This document shows positions 10,228 through 19,544 of a DNA stretch of 64,000 nucleotides, in pieces. The position numbers and the translations under genes are program-made. The notes beneath the pieces are model-generated. The model had not been told where the DNA came from, did not search any database, and saw nothing but the letters and a program-made list of their open reading frames with translations. The stretch covers positions 372,001 through 436,000 of the forward strand of contig NZ_SDEA01000001.1 in assembly GCF_004522155.1 (NCBI RefSeq), written 5' to 3'. How positions within the stretch are numbered: position 1 is the stretch's first letter; each line of letters starts with the position of its first letter. Source of the stretch: Paracoccus luteus. Lineage in GTDB: Bacteria > Pseudomonadota > Alphaproteobacteria > Rhodobacterales > Rhodobacteraceae.

Positions 10228-11484
10228 ATGATCAATCTTCTAAAAGAGCGGATGCATTTTCCGGTGGCGCGCGCGCTTATCCGGCTCAAGTCCGAGCAGG
10301 CGCGGGTCAGGGCGATGGGCAAGTCGCCCGTGGTCCACATCGAGGAGCCTTACACCGGGCAGAAAATCATGCTGCTGGCGCTTTACGAAAAAGGCGTCCT
10401 TCGCCCGGACGTGCTGCGGCTGTTGCGGGTGGCCCGGCAGGCGGGGCTGTATGTCCTGGCGGTCAACACGCTGAAGCTGGCGGACCCCGGCGCGCTGCGC
10501 GGACTGGTGGACTGCTATATCGAGCGGCCGAACTTTGGCCGCGATTTCGGCAGCTACAAGACCGGATTCCTGCATGTCTATGACCGGGGCTGGCACAAGA
10601 CCTGCCCGCGGCTGCTGATGATCAACGACAGCGTTTATTTCAACAGCACCCGGATGCCCAAGTTCATCGACGACATGATGTCGTCGGATGTCGAGGCGCT
10701 GGGCAGCACCGAGAACTTCGAGCACGAATACCATCTGGGGTCGTTCTGCATCGCGCTGGGACGCCCGGTGCTGAAACATGCGCGTTTCGTGAGATACTGG
10801 CGCAATTACCGGCTGACCGACGTCCGCCCCGCGGTGATCCGGCGCGGCGAGATGGGTTTGTCCCTGGTCCTGAAACGCTGCGTGTCGGCGCCGTCGCAGA
10901 TGCAGGCGCTGTATGGCGCATCGCGGTTCGCCGAGGAAATCGAGCGTGATCCTCATCTGATGGCATTCACGATCCAGAACGCCCGCCGGTCGGATCGTGC
11001 GCACTGGAAACGCGCGACGCCGGAGAGTCTGGTCGGCTATCTGCTGGGTCGGTATTCGATTCCGACCTATCTGACGAAGCCTGACGAAATCTCGCTGGAA
11101 GCGTCGTTGGCGGATGTCGATCGCAACGAGTGGATCGCCAGCTATGACGATGTCGTGCGGTCGGTCAGAAACCGGGTCGAAAATCCTCAGCTGATCGACG
11201 ACGCGTCGGTTCGGCGCACTCTCGCCTCGCTGCTGGTGGAAATCTTCATGGTCGGAAGTCACATCCACCAAAACCTCGCCTCGCTGGTGTATCTCGGACT
11301 TCCGCTGATCAAGCTGGACGGGCTTTATCGCGGTGTGCATAACATCGAGGACATCAACACGGTCGGCAATCTGCTTCCGGATGCCGAAGCGGTCGAAATG
11401 CGCAAGCTGCTGATGGAACGTCCATACGGCGAGAATACCCTGTATGGGTGGAAACGGGCGGCGTTCATGCGGGGGTATCTGTGA
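10228..11484 (+). CDS. RgpF-like rhamnan/glycan synthesis protein
   Basis: 418 residues. Rhamnan synthesis F-type proteins are glycosyltransferase-like enzymes of cell-surface polysaccharide assembly. The diagnostic features are PNFGRDFGSY at residues 101-110 and LLMINDSVYF at 129-138, followed by the EHEYHLGSFCIALGRPVL region. The first start in the conserved frame is ATG 10228; the frame is open much further upstream but that part is antisense to nothing and overlaps eamA out of frame. Its stop overlaps the start of the sulfotransferase gene (TGATG), so the two are translationally coupled. Base composition is a little lower in GC toward the 3' end. Confidence 0.8.
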   Translation: MINLLKERMHFPVARALIRLKSEQARVRAMGKSPVVHIEEPYTGQKIMLLALYEKGVLRPDVLRLLRVARQAGLYVLAVNTLKLADPGALRGLVDCYIERPNFGRDFGSYKTGFLHVYDRGWHKTCPRLLMINDSVYFNSTRMPKFIDDMMSSDVEALGSTENFEHEYHLGSFCIALGRPVLKHARFVRYWRNYRLTDVRPAVIRRGEMGLSLVLKRCVSAPSQMQALYGASRFAEEIERDPHLMAFTIQNARRSDRAHWKRATPESLVGYLLGRYSIPTYLTKPDEISLEASLADVDRNEWIASYDDVVRSVRNRVENPQLIDDASVRRTLASLLVEIFMVGSHIHQNLASLVYLGLPLIKLDGLYRGVHNIEDINTVGNLLPDAEAVEMRKLLMERPYGENTLYGWKRAAFMRGYL

Positions 11485-12359
11485 TGGGTGAGCAGTTAGT
11501 CGGGGAGTGCGCCACGGCCATCAACAATGGCCCGTCCGATCTCAAGCGTATCCTCGTGATCGGAGTGGCCAAGACGGGCACGACGGTAATCAGCAAAACC
11601 ATTCAAAACACCCTCCAACTTGGCGGGTATAATCTCGAGCCAAAAACAGCCGCGTTCTTCGAGGAGTTGGCGAAGAACTCGCATGAGACGGTCGTCAAGA
11701 TATTGTATGATCATTGGATGGATCGGCCCAGACTTCTCAATTCCATCATTCACAATGAATTCAGGACTGGATTCGACGTCAACCTGTTTATCGTTCGCGA
11801 TCCGCGGGCCGAGTTCATTAGCCGCTTGCATTACATCGCGTTTCCGTATTTTTCTGGCGTCGTCCGGCCAGAAAAAGATGTGACGGATTGGACTGATCTT
11901 TTTGAAAGGCTTGAGACGGACCCAGCGTTCGGACTGGTTTCGATGCTGGCCGCCATGCGGGATCGCTTTGGCACTGACTTGACGGGCGACATCAGGCGCG
12001 CGGCAAGCGTTCGCTTGGCTACGTATATTCGGCAGCTGCCGCCCCACCTTTATCACCTGATCAAGTACGAAGACTTCATGTCGGGCCGTACCGATGATCA
12101 TCCGCTGGCCCATATGTTCAGTGGCAGCAGGAATGTGGGTGGAGAACTGAGTAGGACCAAACGATCCGACGACCCAAATGACTGGAAGGCCTATGTCAAG
12201 ACCAGCGAGGACAAGGCTTGGCTGCAACGGCAACTCTCGTCGGCTTGCGAGGTTGCGGGCTATGAAGACAGTTTTGACGACGGTGGTATGATCAACCCCG
12301 ACAACTGTTCAGTATACGTCAAGCGCCTGATACGCGAGGCACGGCAGGGGCGGCGCTAA
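11484..12359 (+). CDS. P-loop sulfotransferase-like protein
   Basis: 291 residues. The N-terminal GVAKTGTTVISK at residues 27-38 is the 5'-phosphosulfate-binding loop of PAPS-dependent sulfotransferases, and IVRDPRAEFISR has the form of the 3'-phosphate-binding motif, so it probably sulfates a carbohydrate. The start ATG at 11484 shares one base with the RgpF-like stop. GC content and codon choice are visibly lower and more A/T-rich than in all neighbours, which suggests recent acquisition. Its last four bases overlap the end of dgt, which converges on it. The acceptor is unknown; pairing with RgpF-like protein suggests a surface glycan. Confidence 0.75.
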   Translation: MGEQLVGECATAINNGPSDLKRILVIGVAKTGTTVISKTIQNTLQLGGYNLEPKTAAFFEELAKNSHETVVKILYDHWMDRPRLLNSIIHNEFRTGFDVNLFIVRDPRAEFISRLHYIAFPYFSGVVRPEKDVTDWTDLFERLETDPAFGLVSMLAAMRDRFGTDLTGDIRRAASVRLATYIRQLPPHLYHLIKYEDFMSGRTDDHPLAHMFSGSRNVGGELSRTKRSDDPNDWKAYVKTSEDKAWLQRQLSSACEVAGYEDSFDDGGMINPDNCSVYVKRLIREARQGRR

Positions 12360-13531
12360 GGCGAGCCCGTCAGCCGCCCATACTCCGCAATCGCGAACCG
12401 GTCCGTCATCCCGGCGACGTAATCCAGCACCACCCGCGCGCGCTGGATGCGGTCGGGGGCGGCGGCGGCCTCGGCCTGCCAGTCGGGGGGCATCAGGCGC
12501 GGGTCGTCCAGCAGCATCGGGAAGATCGCGTTCAGCATCGCCGTCACCCGCGCGCGTTCCTCCATGACCGAGGGGGCGCGATACATCCGCGTGAACAGGA
12601 ACCCCTTGATCGCCTTCAGGTTCTGATACAGCGGCTTGGAAAAGCGGATGATCGGGCCATCCATCGCGCGGATCGCGTCGGCGCTGTCGGGCTGGGCCGC
12701 GTCCAGGCGGCCCTGCGCCACGGCGATCACATCCTCGACCATGACGCCGAACACCCGGCGCAGCGCCTCATACCGGCGGCGCATCGGGTCGAGGCCCGGA
12801 TGCAGGCGGTCCACATCGGCAAAGGCCGGACCGATCAGCGGCAGTTCGGACAGGTCGCGTTCGGTGAACAGCCCCGCCCGCAGCCCGTCGTGCAGATCGT
12901 GGTGGTTATAGGCGACGTCGTCGGCCACGGCCGCGACCTGCGCCTCGGCGCTGGCGTGGGTGGACAGGCGCAGATCCCAGGCGGCGTTCACCTCGGCCAG
13001 GGCCCAGGGCAGGGGCGCGTCCGCCCGGCCCGGCGCGACGACGGGACCGTTGTGCTTGGCGATCCCTTCCAGCGTTTCCCAGGTCAGGTTCAGCCCGTCG
13101 AACCCGGCATAGTGGCGTTCCAGCCGCGTCACGATCCGCAGCGCCTGCGCGTTGTGGTCGAACCCGCCATAGGGCGCCATCAGCGCCGCCAGCGCATCCT
13201 CTCCGGTGTGGCCGAAAGGGGGGTGGCCCAGGTCGTGGGCCAGCGCCACGGCCTCGGCCAGGTCGGTGTTCAGGCCCAGGACGCCCGCGATGGTGCGGGC
13301 GACCTGCGCCACCTCGATCGTGTGCGTCAGCCGGGTGCGGTAATAGTCGCCGCGGTAATCGTCGCCGTCCTGTTCCACGAAGACCTGCGTCTTGTGCTTA
13401 AGCCGGCGGAATGCGCTGGAATGGATGATGCGGTCGCGGTCGCGCTGCCAGGGGCTGCGAAAGCTGGACAGATCCTCGGAAAAGCGGCGTCCGCGGCTGT
13501 CGGCGGGGTGGCAGGCATAGCGGGCGGTCAT
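12356..13531 (-). CDS. dgt: dGTPase-like HD-domain triphosphohydrolase
   Basis: 391 residues. This group hydrolyses dNTPs to nucleoside and triphosphate. The HD metal site is intact: RTRLTHTIEV with His70, then HDLGHPPFGHTGE with His99-Asp100, and the later DDVAYNHHDLHDG carrying the second acidic residues. The start ATG at 13531 (MTARYACHPADSRGRR) matches the family N-terminus; longer readings upstream are antisense to the Fe-S carrier and CorC-like genes. It is of the shorter alphaproteobacterial type rather than E. coli Dgt. Confidence 0.93.
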   Translation of the reverse strand: MTARYACHPADSRGRRFSEDLSSFRSPWQRDRDRIIHSSAFRRLKHKTQVFVEQDGDDYRGDYYRTRLTHTIEVAQVARTIAGVLGLNTDLAEAVALAHDLGHPPFGHTGEDALAALMAPYGGFDHNAQALRIVTRLERHYAGFDGLNLTWETLEGIAKHNGPVVAPGRADAPLPWALAEVNAAWDLRLSTHASAEAQVAAVADDVAYNHHDLHDGLRAGLFTERDLSELPLIGPAFADVDRLHPGLDPMRRRYEALRRVFGVMVEDVIAVAQGRLDAAQPDSADAIRAMDGPIIRFSKPLYQNLKAIKGFLFTRMYRAPSVMEERARVTAMLNAIFPMLLDDPRLMPPDWQAEAAAAPDRIQRARVVLDYVAGMTDRFAIAEYGRLTGSP

Positions 13532-13678
13532 CGGTTGTCCTTGGCCAGTCCGGGGCCGCCGCCCGTGGCGCAGGCGGGCGCGGGCCGGCGGTCGGGACGG
13601 GGCAGAGGAGGGCGCGCCTTGCGACGGCCCGGCCGTCATCCTATATTCAGCCACACGCCACCGGAACGGGAACGCCCC

Positions 13679-14002
13679 ATGAACCTGCCCCCCAAGGTCA
13701 CGCCCCGCGCATTCGCGCGGCTGGCCGACATCAATGCGGGCGGCGACGGGCAACCGCTGCGCGTCGCCGTGCTGGGCGGCGGCTGCTCGGGGTTCCAGTA
13801 CGAAATCCGCATGGACGCGCCCGCCGACGGCGATCTGGTGATCGAGGGGCAGGGACAGCGCGTGGTCGTCGATCCGGTCTCGCTGCCGTTCCTTGCGGGC
13901 GCCACCATCGACTGGTCGGACGAACTGATCGGCGCGCGCTTTGTCATCGACAACCCCAACGCCAGCACCTCCTGCGGCTGCGGCACCTCGTTCTCGATCT
14001 GA
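13679..14002 (+). CDS. erpA: A-type iron-sulfur carrier (IscA/ErpA family)
   Basis: 107 residues. A-type carriers accept Fe-S clusters from scaffold proteins and deliver them to apoenzymes. All three ligand cysteines are present: Cys36 in GGGCSGFQY, and Cys99 and Cys101 in the C-terminal SCGCGTSFSI. ErpA is the likely orthologue because the gene is isolated from isc/suf genes, but IscA cannot be excluded. The start ATG at 13679 is divergent from dgt; the CorC-like gene follows after 3 bases. Confidence 0.9.
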   Translation: MNLPPKVTPRAFARLADINAGGDGQPLRVAVLGGGCSGFQYEIRMDAPADGDLVIEGQGQRVVVDPVSLPFLAGATIDWSDELIGARFVIDNPNASTSCGCGTSFSI

Positions 14003-14005
14003 CGC

Positions 14006-15274
14006 ATGCTGCTTGAGATTCTGCTGATCCTGGCGCTGACCGTCGTGAACGGCCTGCTGTCCATGTCCGAACTGGCGGTCGTGTCCTCGCGTCCCGCGCG
14101 GCTGGCCAGCATGGCCGAAAAGGGCGATCACGGCGCCCAGACCGCGCTGGTCCTGCTGGAGGAACCCGGCAAGTTCCTGTCCGCCGTCCAGATCGGCATC
14201 ACGCTGGTCGGCGTGCTGCTGGGGGCGGTGTCGGGCGCGACGCTGGGCGCGCGCGCCGGCGCCGCGCTGGTCGGGCTGGGCGTGCCTTACGGTCTGGCGC
14301 AGACGCTGGGCGTGTTCCTGGTCGTGGCCGCGATCACCGCGTTGTCGGTCATCATGGGCGAACTGGTGCCCAAGCAGATCGCCATGTCCAACCCCGAAAG
14401 CATCGCCTCGCGCGTGGCGCCAGCGATGCGGATGGTGGCGCGCATCGGCACGCCGCTGGTCTGGTTCCTGGATGCCGTCAGCCGGCTGGTGCTGCGCCTG
14501 ATCGGCATCCGCGACAGTTCCGACCGCGCCATCACCGACGAAGAGGTGCGGATGACCATCGCCGAGGCGACGCAGGCCGGCGTCCTGATGGAGGGCGAGC
14601 GCGGCATGATCGCGGGCGTGATGCGCGTGGCCGACCGCTCGGCCGCCGCGATGATGACGCCGCGCCGCGACGTCGAGACGATCGACCTGAACGACCCCCC
14701 CGCCATCGTCATGGAAAAGGCCCGCAACGCGCGGTTTTCCCGGCTGCCCGTCACCGACGGCACCGCGAACGAGATCCTGGGCGTCGTCGCCCTGCGCGAC
14801 CTGATCGGGGTCGAGGCCCCCGACCTCAAGTCGCTGATGCGCGAGGCGCCGACCGTGCTGGACGCCGCCGACGCCCTGTCGGTGATCGAGGTGATGCGCG
14901 CTACGCCGTCGCGCATGGTGCTGGTCTATGACGAATACGGTCATTTCCACGGCATCATCACGGCGATGGACCTGCTTGAGGCAATCACCGGGGATTTCGT
15001 GGACCGCGACGGTGAGGAGCCCGACATCGTGCGGCGCGCCGACGGGTCGTGGCTGGTGGCGGGCGGCGAAAGCGCCGACGAGTTCGCCGGCGAGACGGGT
15101 TTCCCGGTGCCCGCAGGGGATTTCAACACCGTCGCCGGCATGGTGCTGGCGATCATCAACCGCATTCCGCGCACCGGCGACGTATTCACCCACGACGGCT
15201 GGACGGTCGAGATCGCGGACATGGACGCGATGCGGATCGACCGGCTGATCGTGACCGGCCCCGCGCCGGAATAA
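14006..15274 (+). CDS. CNNM/CorC-type membrane protein (DUF21, CBS pair, CorC_HlyC)
   Basis: 422 residues. Domain order is a DUF21 membrane domain with about four helices (1-165), two CBS domains (about 205-330, MMTPRRDV and VLVYDEYGH) and a C-terminal CorC_HlyC transporter-associated domain (EFAGETGFPVPAGDFNTVAG). Family members are linked to magnesium or other divalent cation efflux; older names call them hemolysins. It starts three bases after the Fe-S carrier stop, so the two probably form a transcript. Confidence 0.9.
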   Translation: MLLEILLILALTVVNGLLSMSELAVVSSRPARLASMAEKGDHGAQTALVLLEEPGKFLSAVQIGITLVGVLLGAVSGATLGARAGAALVGLGVPYGLAQTLGVFLVVAAITALSVIMGELVPKQIAMSNPESIASRVAPAMRMVARIGTPLVWFLDAVSRLVLRLIGIRDSSDRAITDEEVRMTIAEATQAGVLMEGERGMIAGVMRVADRSAAAMMTPRRDVETIDLNDPPAIVMEKARNARFSRLPVTDGTANEILGVVALRDLIGVEAPDLKSLMREAPTVLDAADALSVIEVMRATPSRMVLVYDEYGHFHGIITAMDLLEAITGDFVDRDGEEPDIVRRADGSWLVAGGESADEFAGETGFPVPAGDFNTVAGMVLAIINRIPRTGDVFTHDGWTVEIADMDAMRIDRLIVTGPAPE

Positions 15275-15320
15275 CGGGCCCAGCCTTGCCCCCCGCCGCC
15301 GTGCTGCTAGGGTCGCGGCC

Positions 15321-16109
15321 ATGAAGATCGCCAGTTTCAACATCAACGGCATCAAGGCGCGGCTGCAGCAGCTGACCGCCTGGCTGCCCGAGGCGCAGCC
15401 CGATGTCGTCGTGCTGCAGGAAATCAAAAGCCAGGACGAGGGGTTCCCGTCCGAGGCGATCGAGGATCTGGGCTGGCGCGTCTGGACCCACGGCCAGAAA
15501 AGCTGGAACGGCGTTGCCGTCCTGTCGCGCTTGCCCGTCGAGGAGATCCGCCGCGGCCTGCCCGGCGATGACGCCGACGAACAGGCCCGCTGGATCGAGG
15601 CCGACGTGATGGGCGATCGCTGCATGGTCACGGTCGCGGGCCTGTATCTGCCCAACGGAAACCCCGCGCCGGGGCCGAAATACGACTATAAACTCGCATG
15701 GATGGAACGGCTGCGCGAGCGCGCCGCGGCGCTGCTGGCGACCGAGGCGCCGGTGGCGATGCTGGGCGACTATAACGTCATTCCCGAACCGCGCGATGCG
15801 TCGCGGCCGGAAAAATGGACCGACGACGCGCTGTTCCTGCCCGAAAGCCGCGCGGCGTTCCGCCGCATCGTGAACCAGGGCTGGACCGATGCGATCCGCA
15901 TCCGCGCGCCGCAGGCCACGCGCGGGCCGTTCACCTTCTGGGATTATCAGCGCCAGTCGTGGGAACGCGACAACGGCATCCGCATCGACCACATCCTGCT
16001 GTCGCCGCAGGCCGCCGACCGGATGCGCGACGCGGGCATCGACCGCGACCAGCGCGCCGGCGAAAAGCCCAGCGACCACGTGCCCGTCTGGGTCGATCTG
16101 GCGGCCTGA
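15321..16109 (+). CDS. xthA: Exodeoxyribonuclease III
   Basis: 262 residues. An AP endonuclease and 3'-5' exonuclease in base excision repair. Catalytic residues of the endonuclease/exonuclease/phosphatase fold are in place: Glu34 in LQEIKSQ, LGDYNVIPEPRD, NGIRIDHILLSP and the terminal DHVPVWVDL. Length and motif spacing are those of the XthA family. It follows the CorC-like gene by 46 bases on the same strand. Confidence 0.94.
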   Translation: MKIASFNINGIKARLQQLTAWLPEAQPDVVVLQEIKSQDEGFPSEAIEDLGWRVWTHGQKSWNGVAVLSRLPVEEIRRGLPGDDADEQARWIEADVMGDRCMVTVAGLYLPNGNPAPGPKYDYKLAWMERLRERAAALLATEAPVAMLGDYNVIPEPRDASRPEKWTDDALFLPESRAAFRRIVNQGWTDAIRIRAPQATRGPFTFWDYQRQSWERDNGIRIDHILLSPQAADRMRDAGIDRDQRAGEKPSDHVPVWVDLAA

Positions 16110-16183
16110 CGCCCCGCGGCGCGGGCCGGCCGCAGCGTTCGCGCTTGCAGCATCGGCGGGCCCGCGCTTAGGGTCGCGCCATC

Positions 16184-18748
16184 ATGGACCAGCCACGCGA
16201 CCCATCACTGATCGTCGAGATCACGCCATCGGCGGACATTTCCACCGCTCTGCACGGCTGGCGCGCCAAGTGCCTGCAGCGGCTGATCCGCATGGACCTG
16301 CCGGTTCCGCGCAGCTTTGCGATCTCGGCCGCCGCGGTGCGCGGCATCGCCTCGGGGCGGATGCCGCCGCGCGATGATCTGGACCGGATGTTTTCCGCCG
16401 CGGGCAGGCTGGTCGGGGTGCGCCCCTCGGCGCTGAATCCCGAATGGGGCGGGCCGGGCACGGTCCTGAACGTGGGCATCAACGCGGCCTGCCATGCCAG
16501 CCTCGCCCAGAGGCTGGGCCACGAGGCCGCGGACGCGCTGTATCGCGGGTTCGTCCAGTCCTATGCGATCCACGTCGCGCGGCTGGACCCGGACATGTTC
16601 TCGGACCCCGAGGCGACGCTGGCCGACGCGCTCGCCGCCTATCGCGACGAGACGGACGAGGATTTTCCCCAGGACCCGGCCCGCCAGCTGGCCGAGGTGC
16701 TGCGGTCGATGGCGCGCGCATGGGACGGGCCAAGCGCGCGGCTGCTGCGCCAGGCCAAGCGCGCCCCAGCGGACGCCGCGCTGGGGCTGGTCGTGCAGGA
16801 CATGGCGCTGGCGCTGGGGCCGGGCGTCACCGGGTCCGGCACCATCCAGTTCACCGATGGCGTGACCGGCGCGCCCGGCATCACCGGCCGCTTTCGCGGC
16901 CAGACGCAGGGCCGGGCGGTGCTGGCGGCGGCCGAGACGCTGTATCTGACGCGCGACCCGCGCGGCCACTCGCTGGAAGAGGCCGCGCCGGGGGTGTTCG
17001 CCGATCTGGTCCGCTTTGGCGTGGCCGCGCGCGAGCGTCTGCGCGAGGAAATGCAGATCGAGTTCGTCGTGGCCGACAGCGAGCTGTCGATCATCGACGC
17101 GATCCGGGTGCAGCGGTCGTCGCGCGCGGCCGTCCGCATCGCGGTCGCGCTGGTCCGCGACGGCGTCATCCCCCCTGACGAGGCGGTGATGCGCGTCCAG
17201 CCGCGCGCCCTGTCGGACCTGCTGCACCATCAGGTCGATCCGCGCGCGCCCCGCGACCTGATCACGCGCGGCATGGCCGCAAGCCCCGGCGCCGCGACGG
17301 GCCGCATCGTCTTTACCGCCGCCGCCGCGCAGGCCGCCGCCGCGCGCGGCGAATCCTGCGTGCTGGTGCGCCGCGAGACGGTCCCCGAGGACGTGCGCGG
17401 CATGCACGCCTCGGTCGGCGTGCTGACCGAGCGCGGCGGCATGTCCAGCCACGCCGCCGTCATCGCCCGCGGCCTTGGCCTGCCCTGCATCGTCGGCGCC
17501 TCGGGGATCAGCATCGACGCCCGCGCCCGCATCCTGACCGCCGGCCCCCGCAGCTTCCGCGAGGGCGAGGAGATCACCATCGACGGCACCTCGGGCGAGG
17601 TGCTGGCGGGCGCGGCCGCGATGCTGGAACCGGCGCTGGACGACGCGTTCAACCAGCTGCTGGAATGGGCCGACGCCGCCTGTTCCATCGCCGTGCGCGC
17701 CAACGCCGACACGCCCGAGGATGCGCGCACGGCGCGGATGTTCGCCGCGCAGGGCATCGGCCTGTGCCGCACCGAACACATGTTCTTTGACGAAGAACGT
17801 CTGCCCGCCATGCGCGAGATGATCTTCGCCGACCGGCCCGAGGATCGCCGCCTTGCGCTCGACCGCCTGCTGCCGATGCAGCGGGCGGATTTCACCACGC
17901 TGTTCCAGATCATGGACGGGCTGCCCGTCACCATCCGCCTGTTCGACCCGCCGCTGCACGAGTTCCTGCCCCACGACCGCGAGGGGATGCGCGAGCTGGC
18001 CGAGACGCTGGACCTGCCGCTGTCGGACGTGGTTCGGCGCGTCGATGCACTGAGCGAGTTCAACCCGATGCTGGGGATGCGCGGCGTGCGGCTGGGCATC
18101 GTCGTCCCCGAGATCTATGAGATGCAGGCCCGCGCCATCTTCGAGGCCACCGTGGCCGCCAGCCGCCGGGGCGAGGGCGTCGTGGCCGAGATCATGATCC
18201 CGCTGGTCAGCGCCATGCGCGAGGTCGAGCTGGTCCGCCACCAGATCGAGGGGGTGGCCGCCTCGGTCCGGCAGGAAACCCGCACCAGCTTTGACTATCG
18301 TCTGGGGGTGATGGTCGAGACGCCGCGCGCCGCGCTGCGGGCGGGCGACATCGCCGAGCATTGCGCGTTCCTGTCGTTCGGCACCAACGACCTGACGCAG
18401 ATGACCTATGGCCTGTCGCGCGACGACGCCGGCCGGTTCATGAGCAACTATGTCGGGCAGGGCGTCTATGCCGAGGATCCGTTCCACATCCTGGACCAGG
18501 AAGGCGTGGGCGAGCTGATCCTGACCGGCGTCACGCGCGCGCGCGAGCGCAAGCCCGGCATCACCATTTCGGTCTGCGGCGAACACGGCGGCAACCCCGA
18601 ATCCATCGCCTTCTGCCTGCACGCGGGGGTTGACTATGTCAGCTGCTCGCCCTTCCGGGTGCCGTTGGCGCGGCTGGCGGGGGCGCAGGAATCGATTCGC
18701 GCGCGGCGCGCGGCGGCGGGTTCCGCAGACGCCGCGCAAGGGTCTTAG
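16184..18748 (+). CDS. Pyruvate phosphate dikinase-like protein, degenerate ATP domain
   Basis: 854 residues. The central and C-terminal parts match pyruvate phosphate dikinase: the phospho-histidine domain with His423 in GGMSSHAAV, and the PEP-binding barrel with GLCRTEHMFF, LGMRGVRLG, SFGTNDLTQM and CGEHGGNPES. The N-terminal ATP-grasp part is poor: KGANL is replaced by RAKCLQRL, the usual TRNPSTGE loop reads TDGVTGAP, NAQGEDVV reads QTQGRAVL, and LQTRxGKR is lost. The active histidine lies about 30 residues earlier than in full PPDKs. Either a highly diverged enzyme or a PEP-binding paralogue that cannot use ATP. A monocistronic gene after xthA. Confidence 0.82.
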   Translation: MDQPRDPSLIVEITPSADISTALHGWRAKCLQRLIRMDLPVPRSFAISAAAVRGIASGRMPPRDDLDRMFSAAGRLVGVRPSALNPEWGGPGTVLNVGINAACHASLAQRLGHEAADALYRGFVQSYAIHVARLDPDMFSDPEATLADALAAYRDETDEDFPQDPARQLAEVLRSMARAWDGPSARLLRQAKRAPADAALGLVVQDMALALGPGVTGSGTIQFTDGVTGAPGITGRFRGQTQGRAVLAAAETLYLTRDPRGHSLEEAAPGVFADLVRFGVAARERLREEMQIEFVVADSELSIIDAIRVQRSSRAAVRIAVALVRDGVIPPDEAVMRVQPRALSDLLHHQVDPRAPRDLITRGMAASPGAATGRIVFTAAAAQAAAARGESCVLVRRETVPEDVRGMHASVGVLTERGGMSSHAAVIARGLGLPCIVGASGISIDARARILTAGPRSFREGEEITIDGTSGEVLAGAAAMLEPALDDAFNQLLEWADAACSIAVRANADTPEDARTARMFAAQGIGLCRTEHMFFDEERLPAMREMIFADRPEDRRLALDRLLPMQRADFTTLFQIMDGLPVTIRLFDPPLHEFLPHDREGMRELAETLDLPLSDVVRRVDALSEFNPMLGMRGVRLGIVVPEIYEMQARAIFEATVAASRRGEGVVAEIMIPLVSAMREVELVRHQIEGVAASVRQETRTSFDYRLGVMVETPRAALRAGDIAEHCAFLSFGTNDLTQMTYGLSRDDAGRFMSNYVGQGVYAEDPFHILDQEGVGELILTGVTRARERKPGITISVCGEHGGNPESIAFCLHAGVDYVSCSPFRVPLARLAGAQESIRARRAAAGSADAAQGS

Positions 18749-18947
18749 GCCCGGGGCGGATTCGCGCAGTCCCGCCGATCGGCCCTGCACCCCTAGGCGG
18801 TAAACTGCCGGAAATGGCGGAATTAGCGTCGGTTCCATCCCTCACGGCCCTGTGCGCTGGCGCGACGCGTCCGTTCACCGCACGTCAGTCCTCGACAGGC
18901 CCGCGGCTGCCACCGCGGGCAATGCCGAAACGATACAGGACCGACCA

Positions 18948-19469
18948 ATGCAAAAGCTTCTTTCGCGGCTGGCGCGCATCTGTGTGTGTGTAGCGTGTGC
19001 CCTGCCCGTGATCTCGATGACCTCTGCGCCTGCCGCAGCCGAGGCGCCGCTGAACCCCGCGCGGGTGTCCACCAAGGGCGGCCAGTCCATGAAATGCCTG
19101 ACCGAGGCGCTGTATTTCGAGGCGCGCGGTGAATCGGTCAAGGGCCAGCGCGCCGTGGCCGAGGTGATCCTGAACCGCGTCGATCATCCCAGCTTTCCGA
19201 AATCGGTCTGCGGCGTGGTCAACCAGCGCGGCCAGTTCAGCTACAAGGGCGGCAGCCTGCGGATGCGCGACGGTGCCGCCGCCGCCCGCGCCGCCAAGAT
19301 CGCCGCCGCCGCGCTGGCCGGCGCGCCCCGCGACCTGACCAACGGCGCGACCTATTTCCACACGACCCAGGTCCGCCCGTCGTGGTCCAAGCGGTTCACC
19401 CGCACGACGCGCATCGGCGCGCACATCTTCTATCGCCGCGGGGGCGGGCAGCGCGTCGCCTCGAACTGA
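18948..19469 (+). CDS. Exported SleB-type cell wall hydrolase
   Basis: 173 residues. An N-terminal signal peptide (basic MQKLLSRLAR, hydrophobic ICVCVACALPVI, AxA-like end near AAAEA) precedes a SleB/CwlJ hydrolase domain: CLTEALYFEARGE with the likely catalytic glutamate, AVAEVILNRVDHPSFP, and the GATYFHTTQVRPSW end. It should cut peptidoglycan in the periplasm. The ATG at 18948 begins the signal peptide; an upstream ATG at 18852 would bury it. A good terminator follows. Confidence 0.88.
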   Translation: MQKLLSRLARICVCVACALPVISMTSAPAAAEAPLNPARVSTKGGQSMKCLTEALYFEARGESVKGQRAVAEVILNRVDHPSFPKSVCGVVNQRGQFSYKGGSLRMRDGAAAARAAKIAAAALAGAPRDLTNGATYFHTTQVRPSWSKRFTRTTRIGAHIFYRRGGGQRVASN

Positions 19470-19498
19470 GGGGCGGCCGGCAACGGCCTTTGACATCG

Positions 19499-19531
19499 GG
19501 GCGCAGGGCGGACACCGCCTGCGCCCTTTTT
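19499..19531 (+). terminator. Intrinsic terminator of the SleB-like gene
   Basis: GGGCGCAGgGCGG and CCGCCTGCGCCC pair with one bulge around ACA, followed by TTTTT. Confidence 0.8.
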
Positions 19532-19544
19532 CATGGCCGTGGCC

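Noticed and set aside
12356..15655. An 1099-codon frame through dgt
   Set aside because: The upstream part is antisense to the Fe-S carrier and CorC-like genes and has no homologous features; dgt starts at 13531.
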